Source: Nicotiana tabacum
Taxonomy: Eukaryota; Streptophyta; Magnoliopsida; Solanales; Solanaceae
Length of the DNA stretch: 64,000 nt
Reading direction: 5' to 3'
NCBI RefSeq assembly: GCF_000715075.1
Contig: NC_134102.1
Coordinates: forward strand, 44,401,348-44,465,347
Below the pieces are notes generated by a model. The model had not been told where the DNA came from. It did not search any database and saw only the letters and a list, made by a program, of their open reading frames with translations. The position numbers were made by a program, and so were the translations under genes. Positions 45,301 to 57,866 of the stretch are shown here, in pieces (the stretch's first letter is position 1; each line of letters opens with the position of its first letter).

Positions 45301-46758
45301 TAGCAGGAAGAGCATAATATCTGGCCTAGCCTCCCCCTATAGGGAGACCTATACCCGCCTGACCTCCAGCTCTAGCTGGCTGAGCGGGTGGAGTGGCAGC
45401 TGGGATAACAATCATGGCCTGAGAAGTTTGCGCACCTAACTGAATTCGTGGAGCCTGAGTAGTCTGTGAAGGTGCACACCTACTGAGTTTGCGGTAATGT
45501 CTGACCATATTGTGGGTATCACCACACTCAAAACAAGCTTGCGGAGGATGTGTCGGCTGGGACTGGCCCGGGCCTGGTCGGCTGGACTGACCGGTGAAGG
45601 CTTCCCATACAGGAGGTGCACTAGAAAGTGGCTGAGCAAAGTGTGCAACCTGGGACCTCGATACAACCGGAGCACCACTAGAAGCTGGAAGTGCTAAATG
45701 AACTGGGCAGCTCACATAGCCCCTACCATGACGGGACGAAGCTGCAGTGTGACCACCACTAAATCCCCCTGTGCCACGAGGCCTCTTGGCCTCCCTATCC
45801 TCTCTATCACGGTCTCGCATACCCTCCAACCTCTATGTAATCTCAACCACCTACTGATACAGAGTGTCTGACCACAACTCCCTAGTAACGTTGTATCTAA
45901 TACTCTGGTTAAGCCACTCAAAAAATCGACGGACTCGCTTCCTGACTATGGCAACCAAGGATGGTATGTGCCTGGACAAATCACTAAATCATACAACATA
46001 CTCAAACACTGACATAGTACCCTGGCACAGCCGCTCGAACTCCACGCACCAAGAATCCCAAAGGTTCTGAGGAACAAAATCCCTTAAGAAAAACTATGAA
46101 AATAGATCTCATGTAAGTGAAGCTGCCTCGGCTGGGCTACCCACCTCGTACGCCCACCACCACTGATATGCCACTCCTTTCAGCTGGAACGTAGTAAAGG
46201 TAACCCCACTCGTCTCCACAATGCCCATAGTATGGAGAATGCGGTGACACTCCTCAAGAAACCTATGGGCACTTCTCAAGAAAACTGAAAGTAGGAGGGT
46301 GATACTTCTTGAACCTCTTGAGCTTAAGATGCTCCTCCTCAGATGTTGCTGCCCTAACCACGGGCTGAACTGGACAACAGTCTGTACCGTTATAACATAT
46401 GGGACATGATCAACCTAGACCCACTGCTCTGGGTACGGGCCGTAGGAGTCTGGGCTTCTCCTCCAGCTTGAGATGTGGCTGGTGCAAGTGGGATCAACCC
46501 TGCTTGAGCTAAGGTGCTGAACATGCTCATGAACTGTGTGAGAATCTCCTGAAGTGCTGGGGTGTCAATAGGCTCCTCGGGTGTCTGACCCCTGATTGGA
46601 GCTATTGGTGGCTCCTTTGTCGCAGCTCGGGAAGGTGCTCTGGCTGCACCCTGTGCCCGTCCTCATCCTCTGCCCCAGCCCCATCCCCGGCCTCTCGCGG
46701 ATCTAGCAGAGGGCGCGGGTGTTTGATTGTCGGATCCTATGGTGCGTGTCCTCACCAT
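45301..46758 (-). pseudogene. gag of the Tekay element
   Basis: The start codon is at 46758 (MVRTRTIGSDNQTP), directly after TTCTCTCACAG on the minus strand. An Arg/Gly-rich start, LQEILTQFMSMFSTLAQAGL, and the capsid piece FLEECHRILHTMGIVETSG (about 46190-46250) are shared with the gag at 61945-62499. The C-terminus (45326-45829) has a damaged knuckle, ACFECGDTHNMVRHYRK, missing the normal spacing and last Cys. Many stops. Confidence 0.82.
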
Positions 46759-46799
46759 CTGTGAGAGAATAGAAAGTCAAAGATTTAGTTTTTGAAATC

Positions 46800-46958
46800 A
46801 ACCAATTCGAACGATAAGGAATCAAATAAGTGAAGTTTTACTAATAGTTCCATAGCCTATCGAAGATAAGTACAGATGTCTCCGTACCGATCCACAAGAC
46901 TCTACTAAACCTGCTCATGACTCGTAACACCTATGAACCTATATCTCTGATACCAACT
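46800..46958 (-). promoter_or_regulatory. Primer binding site and leader of the Tekay element
   Basis: The primer site TGGTATCAGAGAT lies at 46943-46955, three bases inside the LTR. Downstream on the minus strand, ACGAGTCATGAGC, GATCGGTACGGAGAC, TCTGTACTTATCTT and AGGCTATGGAAC follow; the same words appear in the same order in the LARD (18935-19062) and the third Tekay-type element (62570-62687). Confidence 0.8.
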
Positions 46959-49900
46959 TGTTACGACCCCAAATTCCCTCCAAAGGATGTTGTGATGGCA
47001 CCTAGTCTCTACGACTAGATAACCCTAACAAATAGCAACCACAGATATGTAAATACAAGATACTGAAAGCTACTAAATAATGGATAAAAACCATTTGTAA
47101 GTAGAATCTCACAAATTCACACCCCAAAACCGGTGGAACTGAGTCATAAGCTCTATAGAATGCTACTAGAGTGCTACTACATCACTATCCAAAAATAAAA
47201 TACAACAGTAATGAAAATAATGGAAGGTGACTGTGAGGCATGCGAACGCCGAGCAGGCATAGCTTGAAGTCTCCGGTAAAAGCAGCTAGCAAGACTCTCT
47301 ATCTACCAGCATGAGCAGACATACCTGGATTTGCACAAAACGTTGTGTAAAAGCATAATATGAGTACACCACAATGGTACTCAGCGAGTATCAAGTCTAA
47401 CCTCAGTAGAGTAGTGACGAGGCCAGATCAGGACACCTACTAGGATATGGAATAGTCAGTATAAAATGAAATACAGATATAAAATGGGAAGTAAGAAAGT
47501 AACTGATACGGAACTAGATTATAGCATGATCTAAAACCATGAAAATCAATAGTAGAAATAGAGTGAAAGAAACAACTAAAGTGACACAAAGATCATGTAC
47601 GGACTACAACTACTAGAATGATAATGAATGGAGCAACAAGAAATATTCCTTCCACGTCACCTTGCAACATGCAATAACAGCAAGAAACACAACGAGGTAC
47701 CGCCTCGTGTATAATGAAATCAAACTGAGGTACTGCCTCGTATAATCAAGAATAACAACCGAGGTATTGCCTCATATTCACATTTCTCAATTTCAATCAC
47801 AATCCTTCCTTATGCCGCGTGAGCCTTATATTTGAAAACAAGTTTTGAAAATAGTTTTCCCGAAATAGCTACATGCACTTTAGCCCACCTTATGACGCCG
47901 CGTGGCTTCACGTAGTTCCCCTACAAGCAACACGCACATAGGTCCCACCTTATACCGCCGCATGCACATCAACCCAAGCCTTATACCGCCGTATACGCAT
48001 CAATATAATATCACAATAACAACATCGCACACCAAGTGCCCACATATCACAACTTGCCAACAATAACAATTGCAATGTTTCCACAACAATAGCCCATGGC
48101 TCCAACACAACGTATATGAGAATATCATCAACAACAATAATGGATGGAAAATGCTCAATAAGATAGATGTTTCAACAATAACCAACATCGCCTCAACGTA
48201 TAAACAACTTCCATAATCTCAATATCAAATAACTCAACAATGGGAAAAATAACATGTAACCACAATATTAGATAAGACTAACTCATAATGAAGGAAATAA
48301 TCTTCAACAATGATTATCAAATACGGAAGTCAACAAATAAAAGGGAAACATGAACAATTAATTCAACAATGACAATTAGCAATGAAGAGATAACATGTGA
48401 CAATAAAGGGGCAACAGGTTCAACCAAAACATGGGAGAAATTTAGCAAGTAAGATGTAGGACAATTACTATACAATTCAACTAAAGCATTTAAGGATAGT
48501 CTAACACAATTAAGGATGATTTAACTATGAGAATCTATAACATAATATGGCATTTCAATTAAAGCATGGAAATAGTCTAAGTAGTATTAACCAGTCAAAT
48601 ACTACGTACAACTCGTGTACCCACTCGTCATCTTGCATGCACGAATTTCACTTAGCACAATTGAATCAAACAATAACAATCCTAAGGGGTAGTTCCCCCC
48701 ACACTTCCCCCATACGAAGTTAGGTAAGACACTTACCTCAATTAGGCCAATTCAATACTCGAAAATAGCTTTTTTCCCTACAATCCACCTCCACACAGCT
48801 CAAATCTAACCAAAATCGACTCAATAACATCAAACAGTGCTAGAGAATTCAATTGCAATAGATAAGTTAATATTTTTACACTTTTCCCAAAAAGTTAACA
48901 AAAATCAACCTGGGGCAAACCCAATCAAAATCCAGGTCCGATGGTAGATTCCGTCTACCCATGACCCCACGAGTTCATATATGTGATAAGTTTTAAAATC
49001 CGAGTCCAAATCGACTCTCAAAATGTAATTTCTTATTTTTCAAAAACATGACAAAGTTTCATAAATTTCTACTTTAATTCACATGATTTTGATATTAAAA
49101 TCGAAGATTAGTTGATGGAATATGATTAGAAATAGATTAGGATCACTTACCCAAGGTTTGTAGGTGAAAATACCTTCTCCAAGTCGTCTCCTACCGAGTC
49201 TAGGGTTCAAAAATGAGACAATGAACACAAAAATCCCATCCCTCAGCTATTTGTCTAATCGCAGATGTCGCATTTGCGACCTGGGGTTCGCAATTGCAAA
49301 CCCCACAAATGTGAAGAATCTCTCGCAAATGCAAAGACCTTCTCATCCCTGCTACAGTCGCAATTGAGATGAATATTTCACAATTGGGAACTTTGGACTT
49401 TGGCAATTGCGACAAAATGGATCGCAAATGCGAACTGACCCCTTCCATCTTTTTTTGCAAATGCGAACACATCTGACTTGGCCTGACTTTACAAATGCGA
49501 ACCAAAATCTCGCAAACGCGAGATCAGAGGCCTGCAGAAAAAACCCAGCAAACTTCAATCCTATCAACACTCCGCAAAGCGTCTGAAACTCACCTGAGCC
49601 CTCGGGGCTCCAAACCAAACACTCACACAAGTCTAAAAACTTCATACAAACTCTCTCACGTGATCAAAACACAAAAATAACATCTAAAACTATGAATTGA
49701 ACTCTAAAACTCTTGATTTCCGATGTGAATTTCAAGCATATCTTAAATTACACCTACGCGTCCGATTCCTATCAATTCAACTCTGAATGATGCCAAATTT
49801 TACAGACAAGTTCTAAATGTCGTAAAGGACCTATTCCAAGTCCCCAAATCAATTTCTGAGCTTAATAGGTAAAAGTCAGCCTACGGTCAAAATTTACAGC

Positions 49901-50232
49901 TTAAAATTGCCAAAGTTCGGCTAATCAACATAAACCAACCTACGGACTTTGAAAATCAATTCCGGGCATACCCCCAAGTCTAAAATCATGATACAAAGCT
50001 ATCAGAGTCATAAAAGCACAGTTTAGGGGTCGTTTTCACAAAAGTCAAAGTTTGGTCAATATTTTCAAATTAAAGCTTCTAAGTCTAGAATCAAGGGTCC
50101 AAACCAACCCGAAAGCCTCCCGGAACGAGACTAATCAAACTCGCAAATCATAAAAGCATAAACTCACATATGTGAAGCAATAAAAGGATTAACGGGGCGC
50201 AATTACACAAAATGACCGATTGGGTCGTTATA
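46959..50232 (-). repeat. 5' LTR of the Tekay element
   Basis: 3274 bp, TGTTACGACCCC to GTCGTTATA. It holds the LTR core block near 47340-47450, the GAGGTAC repeat at 47694-47775, and the TCGCAAATGCGA cluster at 49255-49525. Its segment from about 48330 to 49030 is the source-like partner of the B part of the chimeric tandem array further right. Confidence 0.92.
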
Positions 50233-50237
50233 GAGTA

Positions 50238-51109
50238 CTAATAAAAACATCCAACCGAGCATGTATATCAATTGTGCTAACATGTCAAACACGTCATATG
50301 CTAGACCATTTATTGTTTGACATGTGTTATTTGTGGGTACCAATTTTAAAATTAATTTATCAAATTTATATTTTATTTTTTACTTATCTTCTCCACTCAA
50401 ACACCTCCCTCCCCCCCCCCCCCACCACCAAAAAAAAAAAAAATTAGTAAAAGAAGATACTGCCGAAAAAGCCTCCGACCAAACCTCAAATCCAAGAAAT
50501 TAGCCTGCTTCCTTCATCCCCTCCTTTACTAGTTCTCTTATTATTTCAGTTAAATTCAATTAGGAATATAATTTTTGACCACCAACAAAACCCCAATGGC
50601 TGCCATCTCCGATTTGCCGATGACCAACCACATAATCACGTCTCTTCTGTAAAAAGACCTAAATCATAAGAGATAAGTAAAATCACACACCTTCATATCG
50701 AATCTGGCTAGAAAACTCCCAATTTCTCTCTCCTCGCTTAATTTAAAAATTCATAGCATTTCTTTACTCAAACCTCTCACTATATTTGAGAAATAATAAG
50801 AAAATGAAATGAGAAAAATTTGAAAGATAATGAGAAAAAACTGAATAAAAATGGGGTGGACTGACGGGAGATAACTGGGGAAGGGTTACTTGTGAAAAGA
50901 AGAAGAGAAGAGAGGCGAGCAGTGATGGGCCATGGGGTGCTCTTTCCCTTTTTCTCTTTCGTTTTAATTTTTTCTTTTGATTTTAGTATCTTTTTTAAAA
51001 TCAAAATATTATACTCACGCGCATTTTTTGCGTGATTGGCACGCATTTTGTCCACATTACTTATGTCAGTGCCGCATAAGCATAGCCAACGATCAAAGTA
51101 TTTTATTAG
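50238..51109. other. MULE interior, no gene recognised
   Basis: Contains a C-run and A-run at 50409-50442, AT-rich sequence and an ACGCGCATTTTTTGCGTGATTGGCACGC inverted-word segment near 51016-51045. The minus ORF at 50780-51055 is Lys/Ser/Phe-rich and low in complexity; I do not support it as a gene. Capture of host sequence cannot be excluded. Confidence 0.55.
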
Positions 51110-51212
51110 TATTCATTCCGTTAAGTTAAGGTGTTCAAATGGAAAATTTATAAATTTTTTTACCGGGTTGGCAATTGGGTGTAAGTTTAAGTGGCCGGAA
51201 AGCCATTTTGCC
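51110..51212 (-). repeat. Right terminal inverted repeat of the MULE
   Basis: Reverse complement of 35288-35390 with scattered differences; the outer end reads CCATTTTGCC on the plus strand. Confidence 0.88.
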
Positions 51213-51221
51213 GAAATATTA
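51213..51221. repeat. 9-bp target-site duplication of the MULE (right)
   Basis: GAAATATTA, one mismatch to 35279-35287. Confidence 0.8.
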
Positions 51222-51490
51222 TTAAGATAGCATTAAAAATTATCTTATATTGAGCTCTATTTATATACAATATCTATTAATCAATATGGGATACTAATAA
51301 GTGTGTCACTACATATATTAACTGTCTAACAACTGTTACCTTTTCAAATAAAAAAAATATTTATGTTTAAGATTAACAACCTTGTCCCTCTTGTTATCAA
51401 AAACTCTAGAATTTCTTTCTTTCCATATAACTCACCAAATCGCTGCCGAGATTTAAAAATACTTTACAAAGTAGCTATATTTAAAAGTTA
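51222..51490. other. Flanking AT-rich sequence, nothing recognised
   Basis: No coding or repeat feature could be supported; it may include the start of the LTR of the next element. Confidence 0.5.
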
Positions 51491-51687
51491 GTGATAAAGG
51501 GTGAAAAGTGCATATCTTGAGTGTGTTTGTGTATTAATTATTGTATGTGTTGTGGGAGTTCACACCGCTTTTGAAGTAAAAATATGCTCATTATGTATTT
51601 CTTATGTGTAGGAACAAACTTACGGGGAAAAGGATCAAATGGATGAAAAATTTGGTGAAAAAAGAGCTAAAGAGAAAAGTCCCGAAT

Positions 51688-51802
51688 AGCGAAGCGAGGT
51701 TCACTTCGCTAGATCGGGACCGGAGCAGAAGAAACCAGAAATGTCCTGGACAGCGAAGCGAGGTTCACTTTGCCAGACCGGGACCGGAGCAGAAAAAATC
51801 AG
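51688..51802. repeat. Two 64-bp tandem units in the old LTR
   Basis: AGCGAAGCGAGGTTCACTT...GGACCGGAGCAGAA occurs twice, at 51688 and 51752. Confidence 0.85.
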
Positions 51803-52760
51803 CTTTTTCAATCTGAATTAGGAGAAGCCAAATTCGTCTCATCTAAACCCTAAACCTTATAAATATGAGAGTTAGCCATTTTTGAAGGGAGGGAAGTCTT
51901 TGGTGAGGCAAGAACATACTTGGAAGCAAAGAAAAGCCATAACAGAGTTCGGAAACCGTGGAATTCATCTTGAGTTCTTCATTTACCCTTCTATTATTGA
52001 TTTTTATGTATTCTTGGGAATTAATTGAGATTGGTCGTTCATTCTAGGGATATGGTTTTACATGAATGTTGATATTTGAATATTGATTTGACGAGTTGAT
52101 TTACATATTGGGTTATTTATTCATATCCTGAGCCTAATTATTTTACTGCCTAGCTAACAATGAAATACTATATATGAATCTTGAGTTGAACTTGAAAGAG
52201 GTAATTCTTGATTGCAATAGGATTGAATAGAACGCGATCTTGAACCTAGTCATTGGAGAATTGATTTGCGCATATGGATAGAAATATACCTATGTGCCGT
52301 GCTTAGCCAACTTGCAAGAGACTATTAATGCGTTCTCTTTATCTCTAATCTCATAGGAATATAGGGTTAGAATAGATACAATAGGCGAGTAGAAATTGTC
52401 AAATTTCTACGAGTATCATTGTCCTTAGACATTATTAATCTGGATAAATTAATAAGTCAAGTTAATTGAAGAATTCGACAGGATTGTTACATATCCATGA
52501 CCCTAGAATATTATTTCTCATTGAATTCAACCTTTGGTGCTACGTGTGATAGTTAATTAGTTCTTCTTTTTATCGCAACCATAGTTCATAGAATTAATTA
52601 AACAAAAATCACTTTGAACTTGTTCTTGACTCGATAAATTAGAATTTTCTTAATATAGTTGATAATTAATCCCAAGTCCTCGTGAGAACAATATCTACTC
52701 ACTCTTTATTACTTGATTGACGTCGTATACTTGCGTGTGTGATTTAGGAAAACCGATTTT

Positions 52761-52782
52761 TGGTGCCATTGTCAGGCACTTA
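52761..52782 (+). other. Decayed primer binding site
   Basis: TGGTGCCATTGTCAGGCACTTA corresponds to the common gypsy form TGGCGCCGTTGCCGGGGACTTA, with several C-to-T and G-to-A changes as expected for an old methylated copy. Confidence 0.65.
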
Positions 52783-53371
52783 GAAATTAATTATTTCACT
52801 AGATCTAGCTTTCACTGCCTAACAAATCAAGTTTTAATTTTTCTTTTTGTGTTTTCTAGTTTTGGTATATTTAGTATGTTTTTACTTGTGTTAGATGGCA
52901 TCTTTTAATGAATTTTGGTTGAATGTTGGTTATTCTTATTTTTGTGATCCCTGTTCATATTGTGTAGGACCACACTTGTGGCAAAATTATAAAAATATTT
53001 CCAGGAACGAGTTGGGTGCATGATCTCAATCTTTTGTGTGAAATATTTGTAATGTGTGAGGTGGTCAAGAGGGCCATTAGGATGGTTGTCCTAATTCTTA
53101 TTATTCTTCTCCTGATCTTATTATGATGCTTCTAATAATGTTTATGAGTTTGATAGGAGTAATGAAGTGGAGGATGTGGAATGTGCTGTCCGTATTATGG
53201 ACATGGTGAGGCAAGTAGCCGAGCAACAAGATGAAATTCAAAAAAGATTGCCTTAGAAATTCAAGTACTGCAGGCTAGAATGGAAGAATTAATGGCAATT
53301 TTCAGGAAGAACCTCAACTCGACAAAGATAGTGAGTTCCTAAAAGAGATAAAAATTGAAGAAGCAGATATA

Positions 53372-53572
53372 GTGAGCCAATCTTGGCTAGAGGAACAAGT
53401 TCAGCTAATACAATTTTACGGAGTTATCCGTAATGGTCTTTCAAACATGGTAGAACAACTGATAGAAGGAAGAACTGAGCTCAGACAAGAAACAGACCAA
53501 TTTGGCTCAGATATCCATGACCTGCAGGTGCAGTTGAATAAAAAGATTGAGGGGTGTGATGCCCAACAATAA
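53372..53572 (+). pseudogene. gag-like coiled-coil remnant
   Basis: 66 open codons, polar and helical in appearance (MVEQLIEGRTELRQET, IHDLQVQLNKKIE), without a domain I can name. It sits in the region where gag would follow the leader; surrounding frames contain many stops. Confidence 0.35.
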
Positions 53573-54155
53573 ATTGTTGTGGATACTGGCCAGCTTGTGG
53601 AGCATAAAGAGGAGTTCCGATCATTCAACCAATTATTATTGATGATGCAAAGGTTGAGGAAGTTTGCAAAAGTGAGAATAATAAAAATGAAGTGATTTTA
53701 GAGTTAGAGCGTATTAGACTTTATTCTAACCACTTTTCAACATTGTGTTAGGATGATGACATGAGAATCAATCCTTTCGATCATATGGAAGAGTCAAGGA
53801 ATGCAAAATAAAGTGCATATACTCTGAAATTTGCTAGGCCAAGAAGACAAAACGACATTCCTCACTTAAAGGCCAAGAAGTACAAAATGCGACATTATTT
53901 TCTTGGTTCTTTCGTATTCATAGCACCAACCCAGAACTACAATCGCAAGCTTGACTCAAATTTGGGGATACAATTTATATCTTCAAGGTTGTCACGACCC
54001 AATTTTCTATCAGTTGAGTATCGTGATAGCACCTAGTCTTAGGGACTAGGTAAACCTAATATTTACTGAATAACAATAATAATTAAATAATATCTAACAA
54101 TTTTTAAAATATAAATCTCTATAAAATTTACAATTCTCAAAACCAGTAGTACAAG

Positions 54156-57100
54156 TCATAAGCTCCATAGAGTTTGTTACAATTTTCTAAATACAACTGT
54201 TTGAAATAAAGTAAACAGTGTGAATACAAATCAGAAGGTGACTCCGAAGCCTGCGAACGCAGCAACAGGTTTTCCTTGAGTCTCCGCAGCAACAATCCGC
54301 ACAGCTAGCTAATGATCAGCTGACTTCAAAATACCTGGATCTGCACAAAAATATGCAGAAGTGTAGTATGAGTACACCACGGCGGTACCCAGCAAGTATC
54401 AAGACTAACCTCAGTGGATTAGTGACGAGGAACAATCAAGACACCTACTGGACTAAATAACCTGAACAAATGTAAATATAGAAACAACAGAGTATGATAT
54501 CTACATAAAGACTACGCAAAGTAAAAATTAAGATGGTAATTGCAATAAGAAAGGAAAACAACAACTATTAGCGAAACACCATAATAATGACATAGAAGAA
54601 TGAACGGAAACACAACCTAAATCCGATAATCATAATTAAAGAAAGGACAAGTAACAACTCCACAAAACTACAGCTTTCACACCAGGTTTTAGTCAATAAA
54701 CTCCACGAGGTACCGAACCTCATACTATTCATAACTCACGGGTTCCAATATCTGAACCCTAACACTTGGCATCCTGTGCCCTCATTACAATTCATAACAG
54801 TACTGACGACTCACATGCCAAATAGAGTTATTCTCACATAGAAGGCAAGTAAACAAGGGAGTTCATCTATACTCAACAATATTAAGAAAACTTCTTAACC
54901 GATAAGAGTGCTCAACTACGTGTATGCTTATGCAAGTGTCCTAACATAGTTCATGCCCACCTTGTCACGTCACATGTGCAAATATTAATAGTAACAATAG
55001 CACAACAGACACCTTGTGCAACCCCATAACAACAACCGCACGGCAGAAACCTCATACATCACAATAACAACAACTGCACGGCAGAAACCTCATGCATCAC
55101 AATAACAACAACCGCACGGCAGAAACCTCGTGCATCATAATAACAACAACCACATGGCAGAAACCTCGTGCATCACTACAATAAGTACAACAGCAAAAAT
55201 GACAAGAATACAAGGGTATGACAATTAAGTCAACTCATAAATTCCAGAACACAAAGAAACGGAGGAACTAATTCACAAGGAGTAGCCATAATAGAGAATG
55301 CTAATTAGAATAAGAACAGCTCAACAAATAAAAGAGAAACATGAACAATTAATTCAACAATGACAATTAACAATGAAGAGATAACATGTGACAATAAAGG
55401 GGCAACAGGTTAAACCAAAGCATGGGAGCAATTTAGCAAGTAAGATGTAGGACAATTACTAAACAATTCAACTAAAGCATTTAAGGATAGTCTAACACAA
55501 TTAAGGATGATTTAACTATGACAATCTATAACATAATATGGCATTTCAATTAAAGCATGAAAATAGTCTAAGTAGTATTAACCAGTCAAATACTATGTAC
55601 AACTCGTGTACCCACTCGACACCTTGCGTATATGGATTTCACTTAGCATAATTGAATCAAACAATAACAATCCTAAGGGGTAGTTCTCCCCACACGAAAT
55701 TAGGTAAGACACTTACCTCAATTAGGCAGATTCAATACTCAGAAATAGCTTTTTCCCCTACAATCCACCTCCACGCGGCTCAAATCTAACCAAAATTGAC
55801 TCAATAACGCCAAACAGTGCTAGAGAATTCAATTGCAATAGATAAGTTAATATTTTTACACTTTTCCCAAAAAGTTCATAAACGTCAACCTGGGGCCCAC
55901 CCAATCAAAATCTGGGTCCAATAGTAGATTCCGTCTACTCATGACCCCACGAGTTCATATATGTGATAGGTTTCAAAATCTGAGTCCAAATTGACTCTGA
56001 AAATGCAATTTCATAAGCTCCATTGAGTTTGTTACAATTTTCTAAATACAACTATTTGAAATAAAGTAAACAGTGTGAATACAAATCAGAAGGTTACTCT
56101 GAAGCCTGCGAATGCAGCAACAGGTTTTCCTTGAGTCTCCGCAGCAACAATCCGCACAGCTAGCTAATGATCAGCTGACTTCAAAATACCTGGATCTGCA
56201 CAAAAATATGCAAAAGTGTAGTATGAGTACACCACGGCGGTACCCAGCAAGTATCAAGACTAACCTCAGTGGATTAGTGATGAGGAACAGTCAAGACACC
56301 TACTGGACTAAATAACCTGAACAAATGTAAGTATAGAAACAACAGAGTATGATATCTACATAAAGACTACGCGAAGTGGAAATTAATACGGTAATTGCAA
56401 TAAGGAAGGAAAATAACAACTATTAGCGGAACACCATAATAAAGACATAGAAGAATGAATGGAAACACAGACTAAATCCGATAATCATAGTTAAAGAAAG
56501 GACAAGTAACAACTCCACAAAACTACAGCTTTCACACCAGGTTTTAGTCAATAAACTCCACGAGGTATCGAACCTCATACTATTCACAACTCACGGGTTC
56601 CAATACCTGAACCCTAACACTTGGCATCCTGTGCCCTCATTACAATTCGTAACCGCACTGACAACTCACATGCCAAATAGAGCTATTCTCACATAGAAGG
56701 CAAGTAAACAAGGGAGTTCATCTTTACTCAACAATATTAAGAAAACTTCTTAACCGATAAGAGTGCTCAACTATGTGTATGCTTGTGCAAGTGTCCTAAC
56801 ATAGTTCATGCCCGCCTTGTCACGTCACATGTGCAAATATCAATAGTAACAATAGCACAACAGATACCTTGTGCAACCCCATAACAACAACCGCACGGCA
56901 GAAACCTCGTACATCACAATAACAACAATTGCACAGCAGAACCTCGTGCATCACAATAACAACAACAGCACGGCAGAAACCTTGTGCATCACAATAACAA
57001 CAACTGCACAACCGAAACCTCGTTGTATCACTACAATAAGTACAACAGCAACAATGACAAGAATACAAGGGTATGACAATTAAGTCAACTTATAAATTCC

Positions 57101-57866
57101 AGAACACAAAGAAATGGAGGAACTAATTCACAAGAAGTAGCCACAATAGAGAATGCTAGTCAGAATAAGAACAGCTCAACAAATAAAAGGGAAACATGAA
57201 CAATTAATTCAACAATGACAATTAACAATGAAGAGATAACATGTGACAATAAAGGGGCAACAGGTTAAACCAAAGCATGGGAGCAATTTAGCAAGTAAGA
57301 TGTAGGACAATTACTAAACAATTCAACTAAAGCATTTAAGGATAGTCTAACACAATTAAAGATGATTTAACTATGACAATCTATAACATAATATGGCATT
57401 TCAATTAAAGCATGGAAATAGTCTAAGCAGTATTAACCAGTCAAATACTACGTACAACTCGTGTACCCACTCGACACCTTGCGTATACGGATTTCACTTA
57501 GCATAATTGAATCAAACAATAACAATCCTAAGGGGTAGTTCCCCCCACACGAAGTTAGGTAAGACATTACCTCAATTAGGCAGATTCAATACTCAGAAAT
57601 AGCTTTTTCCCCTACAATCAACCTCCACACGTCTCAAATCTAACCAAAATCGACTCAATAACGTCAAACAGTGCTAGAGAATTCAATTGCAATAGATAAG
57701 TTAATATTTTTATACTTTTCCCAAAAAATTAACAAAAGTCAACCTAGGGCCCACCCAATCAAAATCTGGGTCCAATGGTAGATTTCGTCTACCCATGACC
57801 CCCACGAGTTCATATATGTGATAAGTTTTAAAATTCCGAGTCCAAATCGACTCTCAAAATGCAATT
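54156..57866. repeat. Two tandem 1.86-kb chimeric units
   Basis: Units 54156-56010 and 56011-57866, each starting TCATAAGCTCCAT; a third start at 57867 runs into the ordinary LTR. Within each unit the first part (to about 55324 and 57182) is this element's LTR. The rest (from CAACAAATAAAAG to GCAATTTC) matches the middle of the other Tekay LTR (about 48340-49030). Confidence 0.88.
55024..55178. repeat. 38-bp minisatellite in the LTR
   Basis: Four units of 38 bp around GCACGGCAGAAACCTCGTGC; further copies lie at 56880-57030 and 59045-59210, with unit counts varying. Confidence 0.85.

Larger units (their letters stand above)
35391..50232 (-). mobile_element. Tekay-type Ty3/gypsy chromovirus inserted in the MULE
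   Basis: LTRs of about 3.3 kb (35391-41831, enlarged by a nested solo LTR, and 46959-50232), a Met-type primer site beside the right LTR and a purine tract beside the left LTR set minus orientation. Internal order on the minus strand: gag, protease, RT, RNase H, integrase, chromodomain. Long LTRs and the integrase tail fit the Tekay/Del lineage (inference). Target repeat: AAATA (35386-35390) and GAGTA (50233-50237). The opposite MULE arm reads GAATA at the homologous place, so both are decayed copies of one site. Confidence 0.9.
35288..51212. mobile_element. Mutator-like DNA transposon (non-autonomous), split by a gypsy element
   Basis: Terminal inverted repeats of at least 103 bp (35288-35390 and 51110-51212), both starting GGCAAAATGG from the outside, with a 9-bp target duplication. 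A 9-bp duplication and long inverted ends are typical of Mutator-like elements. Removing the Tekay insertion leaves about 1.1 kb with no transposase, so it is a non-autonomous or MITE-type copy. The interior (50238-51109) holds a C/A homopolymer run and an ORF without family resemblance. Confidence 0.8.
51491..53989 (+). mobile_element. Left part of an old plus-strand gypsy/LARD element
   Basis: A probable LTR (start uncertain, about 51491; end about 52755) is followed by a decayed primer site and a leader and gag-like region to 53989, where the third Tekay-type LTR begins. The interior has remnants such as VEDVECAVRIMDMVRQVAEQ and a heptad-like ORF (53372-53572), consistent with a degenerate gag or a LARD interior. 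The right half of the element should lie beyond the window. Confidence 0.6.

Noticed and set aside
50780..51055. Minus-strand ORF of 91 codons in the MULE interior
   Set aside because: Low-complexity Lys/Ser/Phe composition and no start context or homology that I recognise; a captured host fragment could not be shown.
56820..57083. Cys-rich ORF (minus) and Asn/Thr-rich ORF (plus)
   Set aside because: Both are translations of the 38-bp minisatellite; the Cys spacing simply follows the repeat period.
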